Positions 25,826 to 35,733 of a stretch of DNA of 64,000 nt are shown piece after piece. A program made the position numbers and the translations under genes. The notes beneath the pieces were generated by a model. That model was not told where the DNA came from and did not search any database. It was given only the letters and a program-made list of their open reading frames with translations. The stretch comes from Scytonematopsis contorta HA4267-MV1 (GTDB lineage: Bacteria; Cyanobacteriota; Cyanobacteriia; Cyanobacteriales; Nostocaceae): NCBI GenBank assembly GCA_019359035.1, contig JAHHIC010000053.1, positions 124,001 through 188,000 of the forward strand. Reading direction: 5' to 3'. Each line of letters starts with the position of its first letter. The first letter of the stretch is position 1.

Positions 25826-27301
25826 ATGGTCTCATCTTTAAATCGGACTCAAAGTGGCATTAATGGGTATTCTGCGACCGATGCAGATGGTTTAAATGAA
25901 GGTATTGAAAATCATTTTGGGCTAGGCTTAATTGCTCTACCTACAACTCCTTTGTTTGGTACAGATGGTATTCGTGGTAAGGTTGGTGACTTGCTCAGTG
26001 CGCCTTTAGCTATGCGAGTCGGTTTTTGGGCTGGTATTGTGCTGCAGAGTCATGCGGCTCAAGTCGGACCGATTATTCTTGGTCAGGACTCCCGTAACTC
26101 CAGTGATATGCTGGCGATGGCTCTGAGTGCTGGGTTAACAGCTGCGGGGCTAGAGGTTTGGTATTTGGGATTATGTCCCACTCCCTGCGTTGCCTATTTA
26201 ACTAGCGCTAGCGATGCTATTGGCGGTGTAATGATTTCCGCTAGCCATAATCCCCCAGAGGACAATGGTATTAAAATTTTTGGTGCTGATGGCGCTAAGT
26301 TGTCTAAGACTTTGCAAGCCGCAATTGAAGCCGGACTGCGCGGAGAAACTTTTGTTCCTGGTGGTGTCAACAATTGTGGGAGATATTATTTTCGTCCGGA
26401 ACTGATAAATGAATATACTACAGCCTTAAAGCAGCCCCTGCAAAGTCAGGGTATAAATTTCCAAGGAATGAAAATTGTTTTGGATTTAGCCTGGGGTGCT
26501 GCTGTTGGTGTTGCTCCTTCTGTATTTACTGATATGGGAGCGTCCGTCATTGCTTTGCATAATCAAGCTGATGGCAATCGTATTAACGTAAATTGTGGCT
26601 CAACCCATTTGGGAATTTTGCGAGATGCTGTAATCAGCAATAATGCTGATTTTGGTGTTGGGTTCGATGGTGATGCTGACCGTGCTTTAGCGGTAGACAA
26701 CACTGGAGCAATCGTCGATGGTGACTATATTCTTTATTTATGGGGACGCCATTTACTGCAACAGCAACAATTACCTGACAACCTAATTGTTACCACTGTG
26801 ATGGCTAATTTAGGTTTTGAACGCGCTTGGAAAAAACTTGGTGGTCAGATGATACGCACCAATGTTGGTGACCAGTATGTCCAAGCGGAAATGTCTCAAA
26901 CTGGAGGAATGCTCGGTGGTGAACAATCTGGCCATATTTTATGCCGTCACTATGGGATAACTGGTGATGGTCTTTTAACTGCTTTGCATTTAGCTACTGT
27001 GGTTAAATATTCCGGTAATTCCTTAGGGGATATGGTTAGCCAAAGCTTCCAAACCTACCCCCAACTCCTGCGTAACGTCCGAGTTGAAGACCGCACTAAG
27101 CGCATGGCATGGAAAGATTGCCAACCAATTCAAATTGCGATCGCCCGTGCAGAAGAGGCGATGGGTGATGCTGGTAGAGTGTTAGTACGCGCATCAGGCA
27201 CAGAACCCGTTATTAGGGTAATGGTGGAAGCGGAAGACGCTCAAATGGTTGAATACTGGACAACGGAATTGGTTTCTGTGGTACAGCTACATTTGGGGTA
27301 A
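25826..27301 (+). CDS. glmM: Phosphoglucosamine mutase GlmM
   Basis: A 491-residue alpha-D-phosphohexomutase that interconverts glucosamine-6-P and glucosamine-1-P on the way to UDP-GlcNAc for peptidoglycan and polysaccharides. It shows the phosphoserine loop [14 protein letters not shown] (Ser near 140), the metal-binding DGDADRAL near 287, the sugar-binding GGEQSGH near 370 and the phosphate-binding [15 protein letters not shown] near 455. There is an N-terminal extension of about 35 residues before [11 protein letters not shown]. The gene precedes the hps polysaccharide genes and may supply amino-sugar precursor for them, although a family B repeat separates them. Confidence 0.93.
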   Translation: MVSSLNRTQSGINGYSATDADGLNEGIENHFGLGLIALPTTPLFGTDGIRGKVGDLLSAPLAMRVGFWAGIVLQSHAAQVGPIILGQDSRNSSDMLAMALSAGLTAAGLEVWYLGLCPTPCVAYLTSASDAIGGVMISASHNPPEDNGIKIFGADGAKLSKTLQAAIEAGLRGETFVPGGVNNCGRYYFRPELINEYTTALKQPLQSQGINFQGMKIVLDLAWGAAVGVAPSVFTDMGASVIALHNQADGNRINVNCGSTHLGILRDAVISNNADFGVGFDGDADRALAVDNTGAIVDGDYILYLWGRHLLQQQQLPDNLIVTTVMANLGFERAWKKLGGQMIRTNVGDQYVQAEMSQTGGMLGGEQSGHILCRHYGITGDGLLTALHLATVVKYSGNSLGDMVSQSFQTYPQLLRNVRVEDRTKRMAWKDCQPIQIAIARAEEAMGDAGRVLVRASGTEPVIRVMVEAEDAQMVEYWTTELVSVVQLHLG

Positions 27302-27452
27302 AAAGACCTAACCCCCCCAACCCCCCTTCCCTGCGAGGGAAGGGGGGCTATGATTAGTTTAAGATTTCATATAAAAATATTTTTTTATTCTCACAAATAT
27401 CGCATTTCCTCCCTTCCCTCATAGGGAAGGGGGGTAGGGGGGTTAGGTCTTT
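27302..27452. repeat. Family B inverted-repeat element, copy 1
   Basis: Arms of the type AGACCTAACCCCCC plus an inner CCCCTTCCCT/AGGGAAGGGG hairpin, facing each other across about 60 AT-rich bases. It starts one base after the glmM stop and may act as its terminator. Related copies are at 36189-36390 (inside a MITE), 39504-39547 and 49502-49546 (single arms). Confidence 0.8.
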
Positions 27453-27562
27453 TAGGTGAATATTCCAATGTTCTGGTAAAGAATTGCTAGCATTTAGACA
27501 TTTTTTTCTCCTATCAAAATAGGTTAAAAGATAAACAATGTGAACTCAGCTACCAGAACTGA

Positions 27563-29230
27563 ATGAAACTGCAGAGCAAAGGCAAAAAATCAAAAAAGCT
27601 AAAAAAATCCAAAAAAACTGCCAAACCAGAAGTACCGACTCTGAGTTTGAAGGAAAGGCTTGCGGAAAAACGTAAAGCAGCTCAAGCAAAAAAAGAATTA
27701 ACCAGTTTAATTGGTACTGCTGGTTCTATAGGTCTTTTCTTAGGGATAATTCTTTTTTTCGTTGGGGGACCCAAAATAGCAGCACCAGCAGTAGCAGGTA
27801 CTCTAGCTATAGCCCTCTCCTACAAATATCCCCGTCAAGCACTTTTCGCTTTTATAATTTACGTTCCCTTTGGTGGGACAGTCGTTTATCTGCTGGGAAA
27901 TAGCCCAATTCTTCAGTTATCCAAAGACGGCTTCTACATTCCTGCTTTGGTCGCACTATGGCAAAATTGCAGCAAGCAACGGCTACCGTTACTTATCCCC
28001 CAAGGAATAAAAACACCACTGTATATTTTATTAGCCTGTTGCATAATGACACTGTTATTCATTAACGGTGGACAACAGTTTAACCCACCTCCCCCCAAAT
28101 TAATGGAACCACCTCCCAAAGAAATACCCCTGGGAATGGGAATTTTGGGACTAAAGGTATTTTTGGGCTACGTACCACTAATTAGTTGCACTTATTATCT
28201 AATTCGCAACAAAAAAGATTTTCTTTTAATAACCCGGATGCAGACAGCCATGATACTAATATGCTGCATCCTGGGAGTTGTTCAATACATGATGCTCGTG
28301 GTAGGAATATGTGAAGGCACTAGAAATGCTGTTGGTTCTGCCTTGTTTAAAGCAACACTTGAAGCCCGCTGTTTTGTTGGTGGTTCTTTAGTATACAGTC
28401 CTAGCCAAGGAATGATTCGGCTTCCAGGAACATTTGTAGCTCCTTGGCAATGGGCATGGTTCCTAATCTCCAGTACATTTTTTACATTTGCCACTGGTTT
28501 TAGTGACCCTTCAATTTTATGGCGAATTGTCGGCTTTGGTTCTTTGCTATCAGTTTTCATAAACGCAGTTATTTCTGGACAGCGAATTGCTTTAGCTTTA
28601 GTTCCAGTTTGCTTTGTGCTGCTACTATTGCTCACTGGTCAGCTGGGCAACCTGAAAAAATTTATCCCCGTAATTGGGGGATTAGCCTTAGTAATTTTTA
28701 TTGCTGTCGCTAGTAATCCAGCACTAGTACAAGAAAGATTAGATAGCTTTATCAGTCGCTGGAATGCTTCTCCACCTCAAGACTTCATCGTACAGCAATT
28801 TGAAGAAAGCTGGAAAGCCGCAGATACGCTTATCGGAAGCGGTTTAGGTCGTGCAACAAACTCAGCACGTGCCCTGGGTGAGACTAGGTTAGTAGAAACA
28901 TACTATCCCAAAGTGATGTACGAAGTGGGAATTGTCGGTTTGCTCGGATTCATTGCATTAGTAACGAGTTTAACAATTATTTGCTTCCAAACCTATCGAA
29001 AGATAAAAAACCGTAATTTCCGCAGTTACGCAGCGTCGATGTGGGTGTTTATATTGTTTATTAGTTACAACACATATTACTATCCACTGGATGTAGACCC
29101 AGTGGCAGTTTACTATTGGTTTGCAGCAGGAATTCTATTGAAATTACCAGAAATTGACAAAGTAGAAAGACTACAACAAGCAAAAGCAGAAGAGGAGGAA
29201 AACAATTCAGGAGGAAAAAGGAAGAAGTAA
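27563..29230 (+). CDS. hpsL: Hormogonium polysaccharide biosynthesis protein HpsL
   Basis: A 555-residue polytopic protein. A strongly basic N-terminus (first 45 residues Lys/Ala-rich) is followed by about ten or more transmembrane helices, with long loops containing FVGGSLVYSPSQGMIRLPGT and QERLDSFISRWNASPPQDF. It matches, from memory, the cyanobacterial HpsL protein of the hormogonium polysaccharide system, an O-antigen ligase/polymerase-like membrane protein. The matrix it helps make supports type IV pilus-driven gliding of hormogonia. It heads a same-strand run with three glycosyltransferases. Confidence 0.82.
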   Translation: MKLQSKGKKSKKLKKSKKTAKPEVPTLSLKERLAEKRKAAQAKKELTSLIGTAGSIGLFLGIILFFVGGPKIAAPAVAGTLAIALSYKYPRQALFAFIIYVPFGGTVVYLLGNSPILQLSKDGFYIPALVALWQNCSKQRLPLLIPQGIKTPLYILLACCIMTLLFINGGQQFNPPPPKLMEPPPKEIPLGMGILGLKVFLGYVPLISCTYYLIRNKKDFLLITRMQTAMILICCILGVVQYMMLVVGICEGTRNAVGSALFKATLEARCFVGGSLVYSPSQGMIRLPGTFVAPWQWAWFLISSTFFTFATGFSDPSILWRIVGFGSLLSVFINAVISGQRIALALVPVCFVLLLLLTGQLGNLKKFIPVIGGLALVIFIAVASNPALVQERLDSFISRWNASPPQDFIVQQFEESWKAADTLIGSGLGRATNSARALGETRLVETYYPKVMYEVGIVGLLGFIALVTSLTIICFQTYRKIKNRNFRSYAASMWVFILFISYNTYYYPLDVDPVAVYYWFAAGILLKLPEIDKVERLQQAKAEEEENNSGGKRKK

Positions 29231-29265
29231 CAAATAAGAAAGAAGAATAACTTTCATCTTTTAAT

Positions 29266-29340
29266 TTATTCCCCACTCCCCATTCCCCATTCTCCATTCC
29301 CCATTCCCCATTCCCCACTCCCCACTCCCTATTCATAACT
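29266..29340. repeat. STRR heptads (CCCCATT / CCCCACT)
   Basis: About nine to ten CCCCATT, CCCCACT and TCCATTC heptads, the STRR1-like type, fill the gap between hpsL and the next glycosyltransferase. Confidence 0.85.
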
Positions 29341-29342
29341 CT

Positions 29343-30347
29343 ATGGATTTTCCTTTAATTTCAGTAATTATACCAACTTACGGTCGTGAAGAAGCACTTC
29401 GCGATAGTATTGAAGATGTTATTAAGCAAGACTATCCAAACTTTGAGGTTTTGGTAGTAGACCAAACAGCCAAGCATAAACCAGAGATTGAGGCTTTTTT
29501 GCAAGAACAAGCAAATGCACAAAAAATAAAGTGGTTTAAGATTAATTGGGCTAGTTTACCTGGAGCACGAAATTATGCTGTGCGACGTTCTTCTGGAGAA
29601 ATAATTTTATTTATTGATGATGACGTCGAATTAGAGCCAGGATTTTTGGCTGCTCACGCGAAAAACTTTATCGAAAAGCCAGATGTAGGTGCCGTTGCAG
29701 GAAGAGTTTTTGACAGAATGAAACTGTCAGATGCAGCTGTTGGCAAAACTCAGGGAGATAAAAACTATAAAGAAATAGAATATTTACCTCCCCAAGCAAT
29801 GGACCCAGGAATAGCCTGGTATTATATTGACTTAGTACATACAGTTAAACCCCAACAAGTGTTAACAGCGAGGGGTTGTAATATGTCTTTCCGTCGCGAA
29901 ATTTTTACCAAGCACGGAATACATTTTGATGAAAGATTTCGCGGTAGTGCAGTACGAGAAGAATCAGATTTTTGTTTGCGACTGCGGCAAACAGGCTACA
30001 AAATTTGGTATGACCCAGAAGCTCATTTAGTGCATTTAGGAGAAGAAACTGGTGGATGTCATGATATCAGTACAAAAACCACAAAATATCAGTTAACCTT
30101 TTACCACAACCACTTTTTATTGGGCTTGAAAAACCTCAATATATCTCAAGCTTTACGACTGTATGCACGGTTATTTGATTGCCACGTTCTTGGTCGTCCC
30201 CCATGTCACAAAAGCGGTTCCCCAATCAAAATTGCCACCCGTTTTGTTTTTTACACCTTAGGTTTTCTCAAAGCATTAGGAACCATTATTCAATCAGCTT
30301 GGAATGACGGGCAAACTTACACCCGTTTAGATGAACAAGTTAGTTAG
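29343..30347 (+). CDS. hpsN: GT2 glycosyltransferase, HpsN-like
   Basis: A 334-residue GT-A enzyme: FPLISVIIPTYGREEALRDS at the start, VLVVDQTAKHKPE near 38, LPGARNYAVRRS near 73, the metal site LFIDDDVELEPGF near 89, and SAVREESDFCLRLRQTGYKIWYDPEAHL near 200-227 with the catalytic acidic pair. A short hydrophobic segment near 305-320 suggests membrane contact. Its place directly after hpsL and before two GT4 genes fits the hps order I remember; the letter N is a positional inference. Sugar specificity is unknown. Confidence 0.7.
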   Translation: MDFPLISVIIPTYGREEALRDSIEDVIKQDYPNFEVLVVDQTAKHKPEIEAFLQEQANAQKIKWFKINWASLPGARNYAVRRSSGEIILFIDDDVELEPGFLAAHAKNFIEKPDVGAVAGRVFDRMKLSDAAVGKTQGDKNYKEIEYLPPQAMDPGIAWYYIDLVHTVKPQQVLTARGCNMSFRREIFTKHGIHFDERFRGSAVREESDFCLRLRQTGYKIWYDPEAHLVHLGEETGGCHDISTKTTKYQLTFYHNHFLLGLKNLNISQALRLYARLFDCHVLGRPPCHKSGSPIKIATRFVFYTLGFLKALGTIIQSAWNDGQTYTRLDEQVS

Positions 30348-30527
30348 GCAGCAATATAACTAACACTATTCCTTTTCTATATTTTATTTGTATAAACGGG
30401 CGGGCAAGGATGCCCACCCCACAAAGCAAATAATTTTTTGGGTAAATTTCATTATTAATATTATATAACTGTGCAACTGCATCCAGTAATTTACCAGCTT
30501 ATTATTACCAATTACCCATTAGCAATT

Positions 30528-31712
30528 ATGAAAATATTAGTAGCTAGTCACACTTATATAGTAGACCTGAACTGTGAAAAACTACGCGCTTTATCACAGT
30601 TAAAACCAGGAATAGAGGTAACAGTAGTAGTTCCAAAACGATGGAAACCAGGTGGAGTACAAAACAAAATTATTGAAACAGAATACCGAGATGAAGGTAG
30701 CTTTAAAATAGTTCCAATTTCTAATTTCAGTCAAAATCACCAAGGTTTATTGACTTTTGGGAGCGAAATCATATCTTTATTAAAGGAATTTCGACCCCAA
30801 GTTATCCAAGTAGAACAAGGTTCAAGGGGATTAGCTTATTCGCAAATGATTTTTTTGAATAAGCTTTTGGGACTCAAAGCTAAAAATGTATTTTTTACCT
30901 GGTGGAATTTACCTTACCAATTAAAGCCACCTATTTCCTTGCTAGAAAAATATAACCTAAATAGCAGCCACGGCATTATTTCTGGTAACCAAGATGGAGC
31001 AGAAATTTTACGCGAACGCGGTTACAAAGGTGCTATTAAAGTTATGCCGCAATTAGGTATAGATGAGCGAATATTTAAACCAACACCACAACCAGACTTA
31101 GCTGCAAAACTAGGGATTAATTCAGGTGAATTTGTTATCGGCTTTGTCGGAAGATTTGTACCAGAAAAAGGATTGATGACACTATTAAAAGCAGTAGCCA
31201 ATAGCAAGATTAAAAATAAAAAATGGAAGTTACTACTCCTTGGTCGTGGTGAACTAAAAGAAGAATTACTCAAACAAGCAGCAGAAAACAATATTACAGA
31301 CAAAGTAATAGTAATCGAAAGCGTTCCCCATGATGAAGTACCAAAGTATATCAATCTTATGAATACTTTGGTTTTACCATCGGAAACAACTTATAAATTT
31401 AAAACCATGACTTCCGTTGGTTGGAAAGAGCAATTTGGTCATGTACTAATTGAAGCAATGGGTTGTCAAATACCTGTGATTGGTTCCGACTCTGGTGAAA
31501 TTCCTCATGTCATAGGTAATTCTGGCTTAACTTTCCCAGAAGGAAATGCAGAAGAACTTGCTAATTGTCTAACTAAATTAATAGACAGTCCCGCATTCGC
31601 TAATACCTTAGGTGAAATGGGTTACACCAAAGCTATGTGTGAATATACTAATAAAGCTTTAGCGAAACAGCAATTAGAATTTTATGAAGAACTGGTAATT
31701 GGGAATCGGTAA
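30528..31712 (+). CDS. hpsO: GT4 glycosyltransferase, HpsO-like
   Basis: A 394-residue GT-B enzyme with IGFVGRFVPEKGLMTLLKAV near 205 (donor domain start) and the FGHVLIEAMGCQIPVIGSDSGEIPHVIG block near 305-332 containing the E-x7-E type motif. ATG 30528 gives MKILVASHTYI, the usual start; an open frame continues upstream to a GTG at 30471 but that part reads through repeat-like DNA. The last residues LVIGNR and the TAA stop are encoded by the following heptad repeat. It is the third gene of the hps run; the letter O is inferred from order. Confidence 0.7.
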   Translation: MKILVASHTYIVDLNCEKLRALSQLKPGIEVTVVVPKRWKPGGVQNKIIETEYRDEGSFKIVPISNFSQNHQGLLTFGSEIISLLKEFRPQVIQVEQGSRGLAYSQMIFLNKLLGLKAKNVFFTWWNLPYQLKPPISLLEKYNLNSSHGIISGNQDGAEILRERGYKGAIKVMPQLGIDERIFKPTPQPDLAAKLGINSGEFVIGFVGRFVPEKGLMTLLKAVANSKIKNKKWKLLLLGRGELKEELLKQAAENNITDKVIVIESVPHDEVPKYINLMNTLVLPSETTYKFKTMTSVGWKEQFGHVLIEAMGCQIPVIGSDSGEIPHVIGNSGLTFPEGNAEELANCLTKLIDSPAFANTLGEMGYTKAMCEYTNKALAKQQLEFYEELVIGNR

Positions 31713-31752
31713 TTGGTAATTGGTAATTGGTAATTAGTAATTGGTAATTGGT
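31688..31752. repeat. STRR heptads (TAATTGG)
   Basis: About nine TAATTGG heptads with slight drift (GGAATCG, TAATTAG). The first ones are within the 3' end of the HpsO-like gene and give its stop codon. Confidence 0.85.
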
Positions 31753-31779
31753 GGATTGACGAACGAATGATTAACAAAA

Positions 31780-32976
31780 ATGAAAATTCTGCAAATAATT
31801 CCTTCAATATCTTTAATTTACGGTGGTCCCAGTCAAATGATTTTAGGACTCGCTCCTGCACTTGCAAGTCTAGGTGTAGAAGTTACCGTAATTACAACTG
31901 ATAGTAATGGTGATACTGGTCAACAACCTTTGGATGTACCTTTAAATAAACCCATCAAACAAGATGGTTATGATGGATATGAAGTAATCTACTTCCGCTG
32001 CTCCCCATTTCGTCGCTACAAATTTTCTCTGGATTTATTACAGTGGTTAAATAGTCATGCTCATGAGTATGATTTAGCTCATATTCATGCTTTGTTTTCT
32101 CCTGTTAGTAGCTTTGCTGCTAGGATTTGCCGTCAAAAAGGATTGCCTTATATTCTACGTCCTTTAGGCACTCTTGACCCCGCTGATTTACGGAAAAAGC
32201 GGCAATTAAAACAACTTTATACTGCGGTTTTGGAACGTCCCAATATAGCTGGTGCAGCTGCTCTTCATTTTACTAGCGAACAAGAAGCTAAAATATCAGA
32301 AAGATTTGGAGTTGTTACACGAGATTTGGTGCTTCCATTGGGGGTAATTCCTGCTTCAGAAATTTTGGACAAGAATCTCGTCCGTCAACAATTTGGTATT
32401 CCTTCTGATGTTCCGCTAGTTTTGTTTATGTCACGGGTTGACCCAAAAAAGGGGTTAGATTTACTAATTCCTGCGTTGGAGAAGCTTTTAGTATCCGGTT
32501 TAAAGTTCCATTTTGTTCTTGCTGGGGGAAATCCTCAAGATACAGATTACGTGGAACAAATCAAAACACAAATACAAAATTCTCCTTTACAGACAAACAC
32601 GACTATTACAGGTTTTGTTACGGGTGAACTGAAATCCGCTCTGCTGCAAACGGCTGATTTATTTGTACTACCTTCTTATTACGAAAATTTTGGGATTGCT
32701 GTTGCGGAAGCGATGGTCAGAGGTACGGCTGTTGTGATTTCTGACCAGGTACATATTTATCCCCAAATACGCGATAGCAATTCTGGATGGGTTTGTCCGA
32801 CGGATGTAAAAGAGCTTTGTCTGGTCATCCGGGATGCTTTGCAAAACCCAGAAGAAAGAAAACAACGTGGGTTAAATGCTCAGCAGTATGCTTTACAGCA
32901 TTATAGCTGGGAGGCTATCGGCCGTGAAATTATTAAAGCCTACGCAAAATTTATTGATAACCATCACAAATCTTGA
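31780..32976 (+). CDS. hpsP: GT4 glycosyltransferase, HpsP-like
   Basis: A 398-residue GT-B enzyme starting MKILQIIPSISLIYGGPSQM, a classic glycine-rich acceptor-loop start. The donor domain begins VPLVLFMSRVDPKKGLDLLI near 208, with ENFGIAVAEAMVRGTAVVISD near 305 (E-x7-E region). It ends the run of hps glycosyltransferases, 67 bp after the previous gene. The probable role is a late sugar addition in hormogonium polysaccharide assembly. The symbol is inferred from order and resemblance. Confidence 0.72.
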   Translation: MKILQIIPSISLIYGGPSQMILGLAPALASLGVEVTVITTDSNGDTGQQPLDVPLNKPIKQDGYDGYEVIYFRCSPFRRYKFSLDLLQWLNSHAHEYDLAHIHALFSPVSSFAARICRQKGLPYILRPLGTLDPADLRKKRQLKQLYTAVLERPNIAGAAALHFTSEQEAKISERFGVVTRDLVLPLGVIPASEILDKNLVRQQFGIPSDVPLVLFMSRVDPKKGLDLLIPALEKLLVSGLKFHFVLAGGNPQDTDYVEQIKTQIQNSPLQTNTTITGFVTGELKSALLQTADLFVLPSYYENFGIAVAEAMVRGTAVVISDQVHIYPQIRDSNSGWVCPTDVKELCLVIRDALQNPEERKQRGLNAQQYALQHYSWEAIGREIIKAYAKFIDNHHKS

Positions 32977-33089
32977 CAAAATGATATATTTTGTTGCAAA
33001 CAGCTAAAGCTGTATCGGAAAACCGGGTTTTGTGTCATTATGCAATTTAGAACACAAATGCCTCTTTTTTTGAGTACAGGGAATCTCTC

Positions 33090-33728
33090 ATGGCTCTTCG
33101 TCTAGGTGACACAGTACCGGATTTTAAGCAAGCGTCTACACACGGCGAAATAGATTTTTACAATTGGGCTGGTGACAGTTGGGTAATACTGTTTTCCCAT
33201 CCAGCTGATTTTACTCCAGTTTGCACGACCGAATTAGGAACCGTCGCTAAGCTAAAACCAGAATTTGATAAGCGCAATGTGAAAGCGATCGCTTTAAGTG
33301 TGGATGACGTAGATTCGCACAAAGGTTGGGTAGGGGATATTGAAGAAACTCAAAACACATCCCTAAATTACCCAATTTTGGCAGACCCAGACCGTAAGGT
33401 TTCGGAACTTTACGATATGATTCACCCTAACGCAGCTGCTACCGTGACAGTGCGTTCGGTGTTCGTTATTGACCCCCAAAAGAAACTACGTCTGAGTTTT
33501 ACATACCCTCCCAGCACAGGACGTAATTTTGATGAAATTTTACGGGTAATTGATTCGCTGCAATTAACCGACGATTACAGCGTGGCTACTCCTGCTGACT
33601 GGAAAGATGGTGACGATGTTGTAATTGTCCCTTCCTTAAAAGACCCAGAAGTTCTTAAGCAGAAGTTTCCTAAGGGTTATGAGGAAGTCAAGCCTTATTT
33701 GCGGATGACACCTCAACCTAATAAGTAA
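33090..33728 (+). CDS. 1-Cys peroxiredoxin (Prx6 type)
   Basis: A 212-residue thiol peroxidase that reduces H2O2 and alkyl hydroperoxides. The peroxidatic Cys is C45 in HPADFTPVCTTELG. I see no second cysteine, so it is a true 1-Cys enzyme needing an external reductant. The C-terminal extension (about 150-212, with LRVIDSLQLTDDYSVATPADW) is that of the Prx6 group. A Rho-independent terminator lies 18 bp after the stop, so the gene ends its own transcript; the upstream hps genes are probably separate. Confidence 0.92.
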   Translation: MALRLGDTVPDFKQASTHGEIDFYNWAGDSWVILFSHPADFTPVCTTELGTVAKLKPEFDKRNVKAIALSVDDVDSHKGWVGDIEETQNTSLNYPILADPDRKVSELYDMIHPNAAATVTVRSVFVIDPQKKLRLSFTYPPSTGRNFDEILRVIDSLQLTDDYSVATPADWKDGDDVVIVPSLKDPEVLKQKFPKGYEEVKPYLRMTPQPNK

Positions 33729-33745
33729 AAAGCTTATTTACCAGG

Positions 33746-33779
33746 CCCTCTCTCTATAATGGAGAGAGGGTTATTTTTT
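33746..33779 (+). terminator. Rho-independent terminator of the peroxiredoxin gene
   Basis: A stem CCCTCTCTC / GGAGAGAGGG of 9-10 bp with a 5-6-nt loop is followed by TTATTTTTT, 18 bp after the stop codon. Confidence 0.85.
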
Positions 33780-33887
33780 GCTTTTTGGTTTGTTAGAAGT
33801 TCTTTGATTATAGGTAATTTACAAAAAATTGATTTACGGATTAATAGTAAATAGTTGTAGAGTCTTCCAAGAAATAAATTGTCTAAT

Positions 33888-33945
33888 TGTAGTGCGGGCA
33901 TCTTGCCCGCTATATGCATTTAGGGAGCGAGACGCTCCCACTACA
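33888..33945. repeat. Double-hairpin repeat
   Basis: Two adjacent hairpins, GCGGGCATCTTGCCCGC and GGGAGCGAGACGCTCCC, are enclosed by GTAGTG...CACTAC ends, making a compact 58-bp structure. The remaining 33780-34124 holds no recognisable gene. Confidence 0.65.
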
Positions 33946-34124
33946 TTGGGCATTTTTTTTATTTGGAAATCTCGTAAGGAAAAATAGAGATGAATACGCA
34001 TTTATTGCTACATTCGTTAACCGAGCAGTATTGAAATTGGTTCGGGGTGAGGTAAGGCAATTGAGCGTTGGTTTTCTTCGATGTTAAAGTCAAATATATA
34101 TATATTTATGTGGAGGTTGTTACT

Positions 34125-34754
34125 ATGACCCAAGCACAAACCGAACCAAAATTATATACCTTTGATGAATTTATTGAATGGTATCCAGAAAACTCGGAAG
34201 TCCGGTACGAATTATATGATGGAGTGATTGTCGAGGTGCCAAAACCTAGGGGGAAGCATTCAAATTTAGCGGGTTCTCTCGGCGGAAGGTTGCTTACAAC
34301 TATTGATAGAATGGATAAAACCGACATTTGGACAATACCTAGAGAATCGATTGTTAAACCTTTCCGCGACAAGGCTGGGTACGAACCGGACATCATTGTT
34401 TTGAATCAAGAAACTATTGGCACTGAGACACGCTGGGAGAGTGAGTCAATTATTCAAAACGCGACTTCGGTCAAATTAATAGTAGAAGTTGTTAGTACCA
34501 ATTGGCAGGACGATTACTACGACAAACGTCGTGATTATGAAGCTATGGGTATTCCCGAATACTGGATTGTAGATTATGCTGCCTTGGGTGGACGTGAATT
34601 TATCGGCTATCCCAAACAACGCACTATCTTTGTATACGAACTAATTGAGGGGGAATATGTAAAAACAACGTTTAGAGACAGTGATGTGATTGTCTCCCCT
34701 ACCTTCCTACAATTTAACCTTACCGCGCAACAGATTTTTAATTTGGCTGGTTAA
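34125..34754 (+). CDS. Uma2 family (DUF820) PD-(D/E)XK nuclease-fold protein
   Basis: A 209-residue protein starting at ATG 34125, which has a GGAGG box 10 bp upstream; the open frame extends to 34068 without support. It shows the Uma2 pattern: YTFDEFIEWYPENSEVRYELYDGVIVEV, YEPDIIVLN near 88, LIVEVVSTNW near 122 and DYYDKRRDYEAMGIPEYWIVDY near 132-153, which correspond to the D, ExK-like core of a PD-(D/E)XK endonuclease fold. The family is greatly expanded in cyanobacteria and its function is unproven. Three more members lie within 9 kb. Confidence 0.82.
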   Translation: MTQAQTEPKLYTFDEFIEWYPENSEVRYELYDGVIVEVPKPRGKHSNLAGSLGGRLLTTIDRMDKTDIWTIPRESIVKPFRDKAGYEPDIIVLNQETIGTETRWESESIIQNATSVKLIVEVVSTNWQDDYYDKRRDYEAMGIPEYWIVDYAALGGREFIGYPKQRTIFVYELIEGEYVKTTFRDSDVIVSPTFLQFNLTAQQIFNLAG

Positions 34755-34881
34755 AGCGTGCTCCGTTGGGTTGAATCAGGGCAGTTTAATCGCTCTCTAT
34801 TAGGCAGGACTATGCCAAAAGATAATTGATGGACGAGCATAAAATAAAGTTAGCGAGCGCTAAAACCTTTAGGGTATTAAC

Positions 34882-35466
34882 ATGATTTCTTTCCCCCTCG
34901 TACTGCGAATTCCCCCATCAATGCAAATGACATCAGAGCAATTTTTCGACTTTTGTCAGGAAAATCGTGATTTACGCATTGAACGGAACCAACTTGGAGA
35001 AATATCAATAATGTCCCCCACAGGTTCGGAAACTGGTAACAGGGAAGGTAATATATTTGGTCAACTCTGGGTATGGTCAGAAGAAGATGGTACAGGTATA
35101 ACTTTTAGTCCCAGCGCTGGATTTACGCTATCAACAGGTGCGGAACGCTCTCCTGATGCATCGTGGATTAAATTAGAAAGATGGAATGCTCTCTCTCCAA
35201 ACCAACAGCAAAAATTCGCTCCCATCTGTCCGGATTTTGTACTTGAACTAAGGTCAAAAAGCGATAATCTTGACCCTTTAAAAGACAAAATGAATGAGTA
35301 TATGAGAGAACCAGGAGTGCAATTAGGTTTGTTGATTGACCGTAAACATCGTCAAGTTTATATTTATCGTCCTGGTCAAGCAGAAGAATGTTTAGATAAT
35401 CCCGAAACTATTAGTTGTGAGCCAGTCTTACCGGGATTTTTTCTAAAAATGAGTAAAGTTTGGTAA
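34882..35466 (+). CDS. Uma2 family nuclease-fold protein, paralogue a
   Basis: A 194-residue Uma2 protein: MTSEQFFDFCQENRDLRIER near 17, EISIMSPTGSETG near 41, RSPDASWIKLERW near 90, CPDFVLELRSKSD near 115 and KMNEYMREPGVQLGLLIDRKHRQVYIYRPG near 130-160. It is highly similar along its whole length to the protein at 42601, ending in the same MSKVW. No membrane segment. It follows another Uma2 gene by 127 bp on the same strand. Confidence 0.82.
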   Translation: MISFPLVLRIPPSMQMTSEQFFDFCQENRDLRIERNQLGEISIMSPTGSETGNREGNIFGQLWVWSEEDGTGITFSPSAGFTLSTGAERSPDASWIKLERWNALSPNQQQKFAPICPDFVLELRSKSDNLDPLKDKMNEYMREPGVQLGLLIDRKHRQVYIYRPGQAEECLDNPETISCEPVLPGFFLKMSKVW

Positions 35467-35733
35467 TGGAAATTATAAAAACTAGCCGGGATGCTAGAGT
35501 GAATGGGAGCATCTCAATTTTGTACAACGATTATCTCATCCTTATAGGTAAACTATACTCACAAAAGCTTGTATTTAGATACTTACAAGTAAATTGCTTT
35601 ATTTTCCCTTGAAGTGAATAAATTGATTTCATCTAAGTCATGGACAATGAATGGGAAATTTTGTATAACTGAAATCACAAACAACAAAAATAATAGATTG
35701 ACTCTCTCAATATTAAGATAGATTATATAATAC

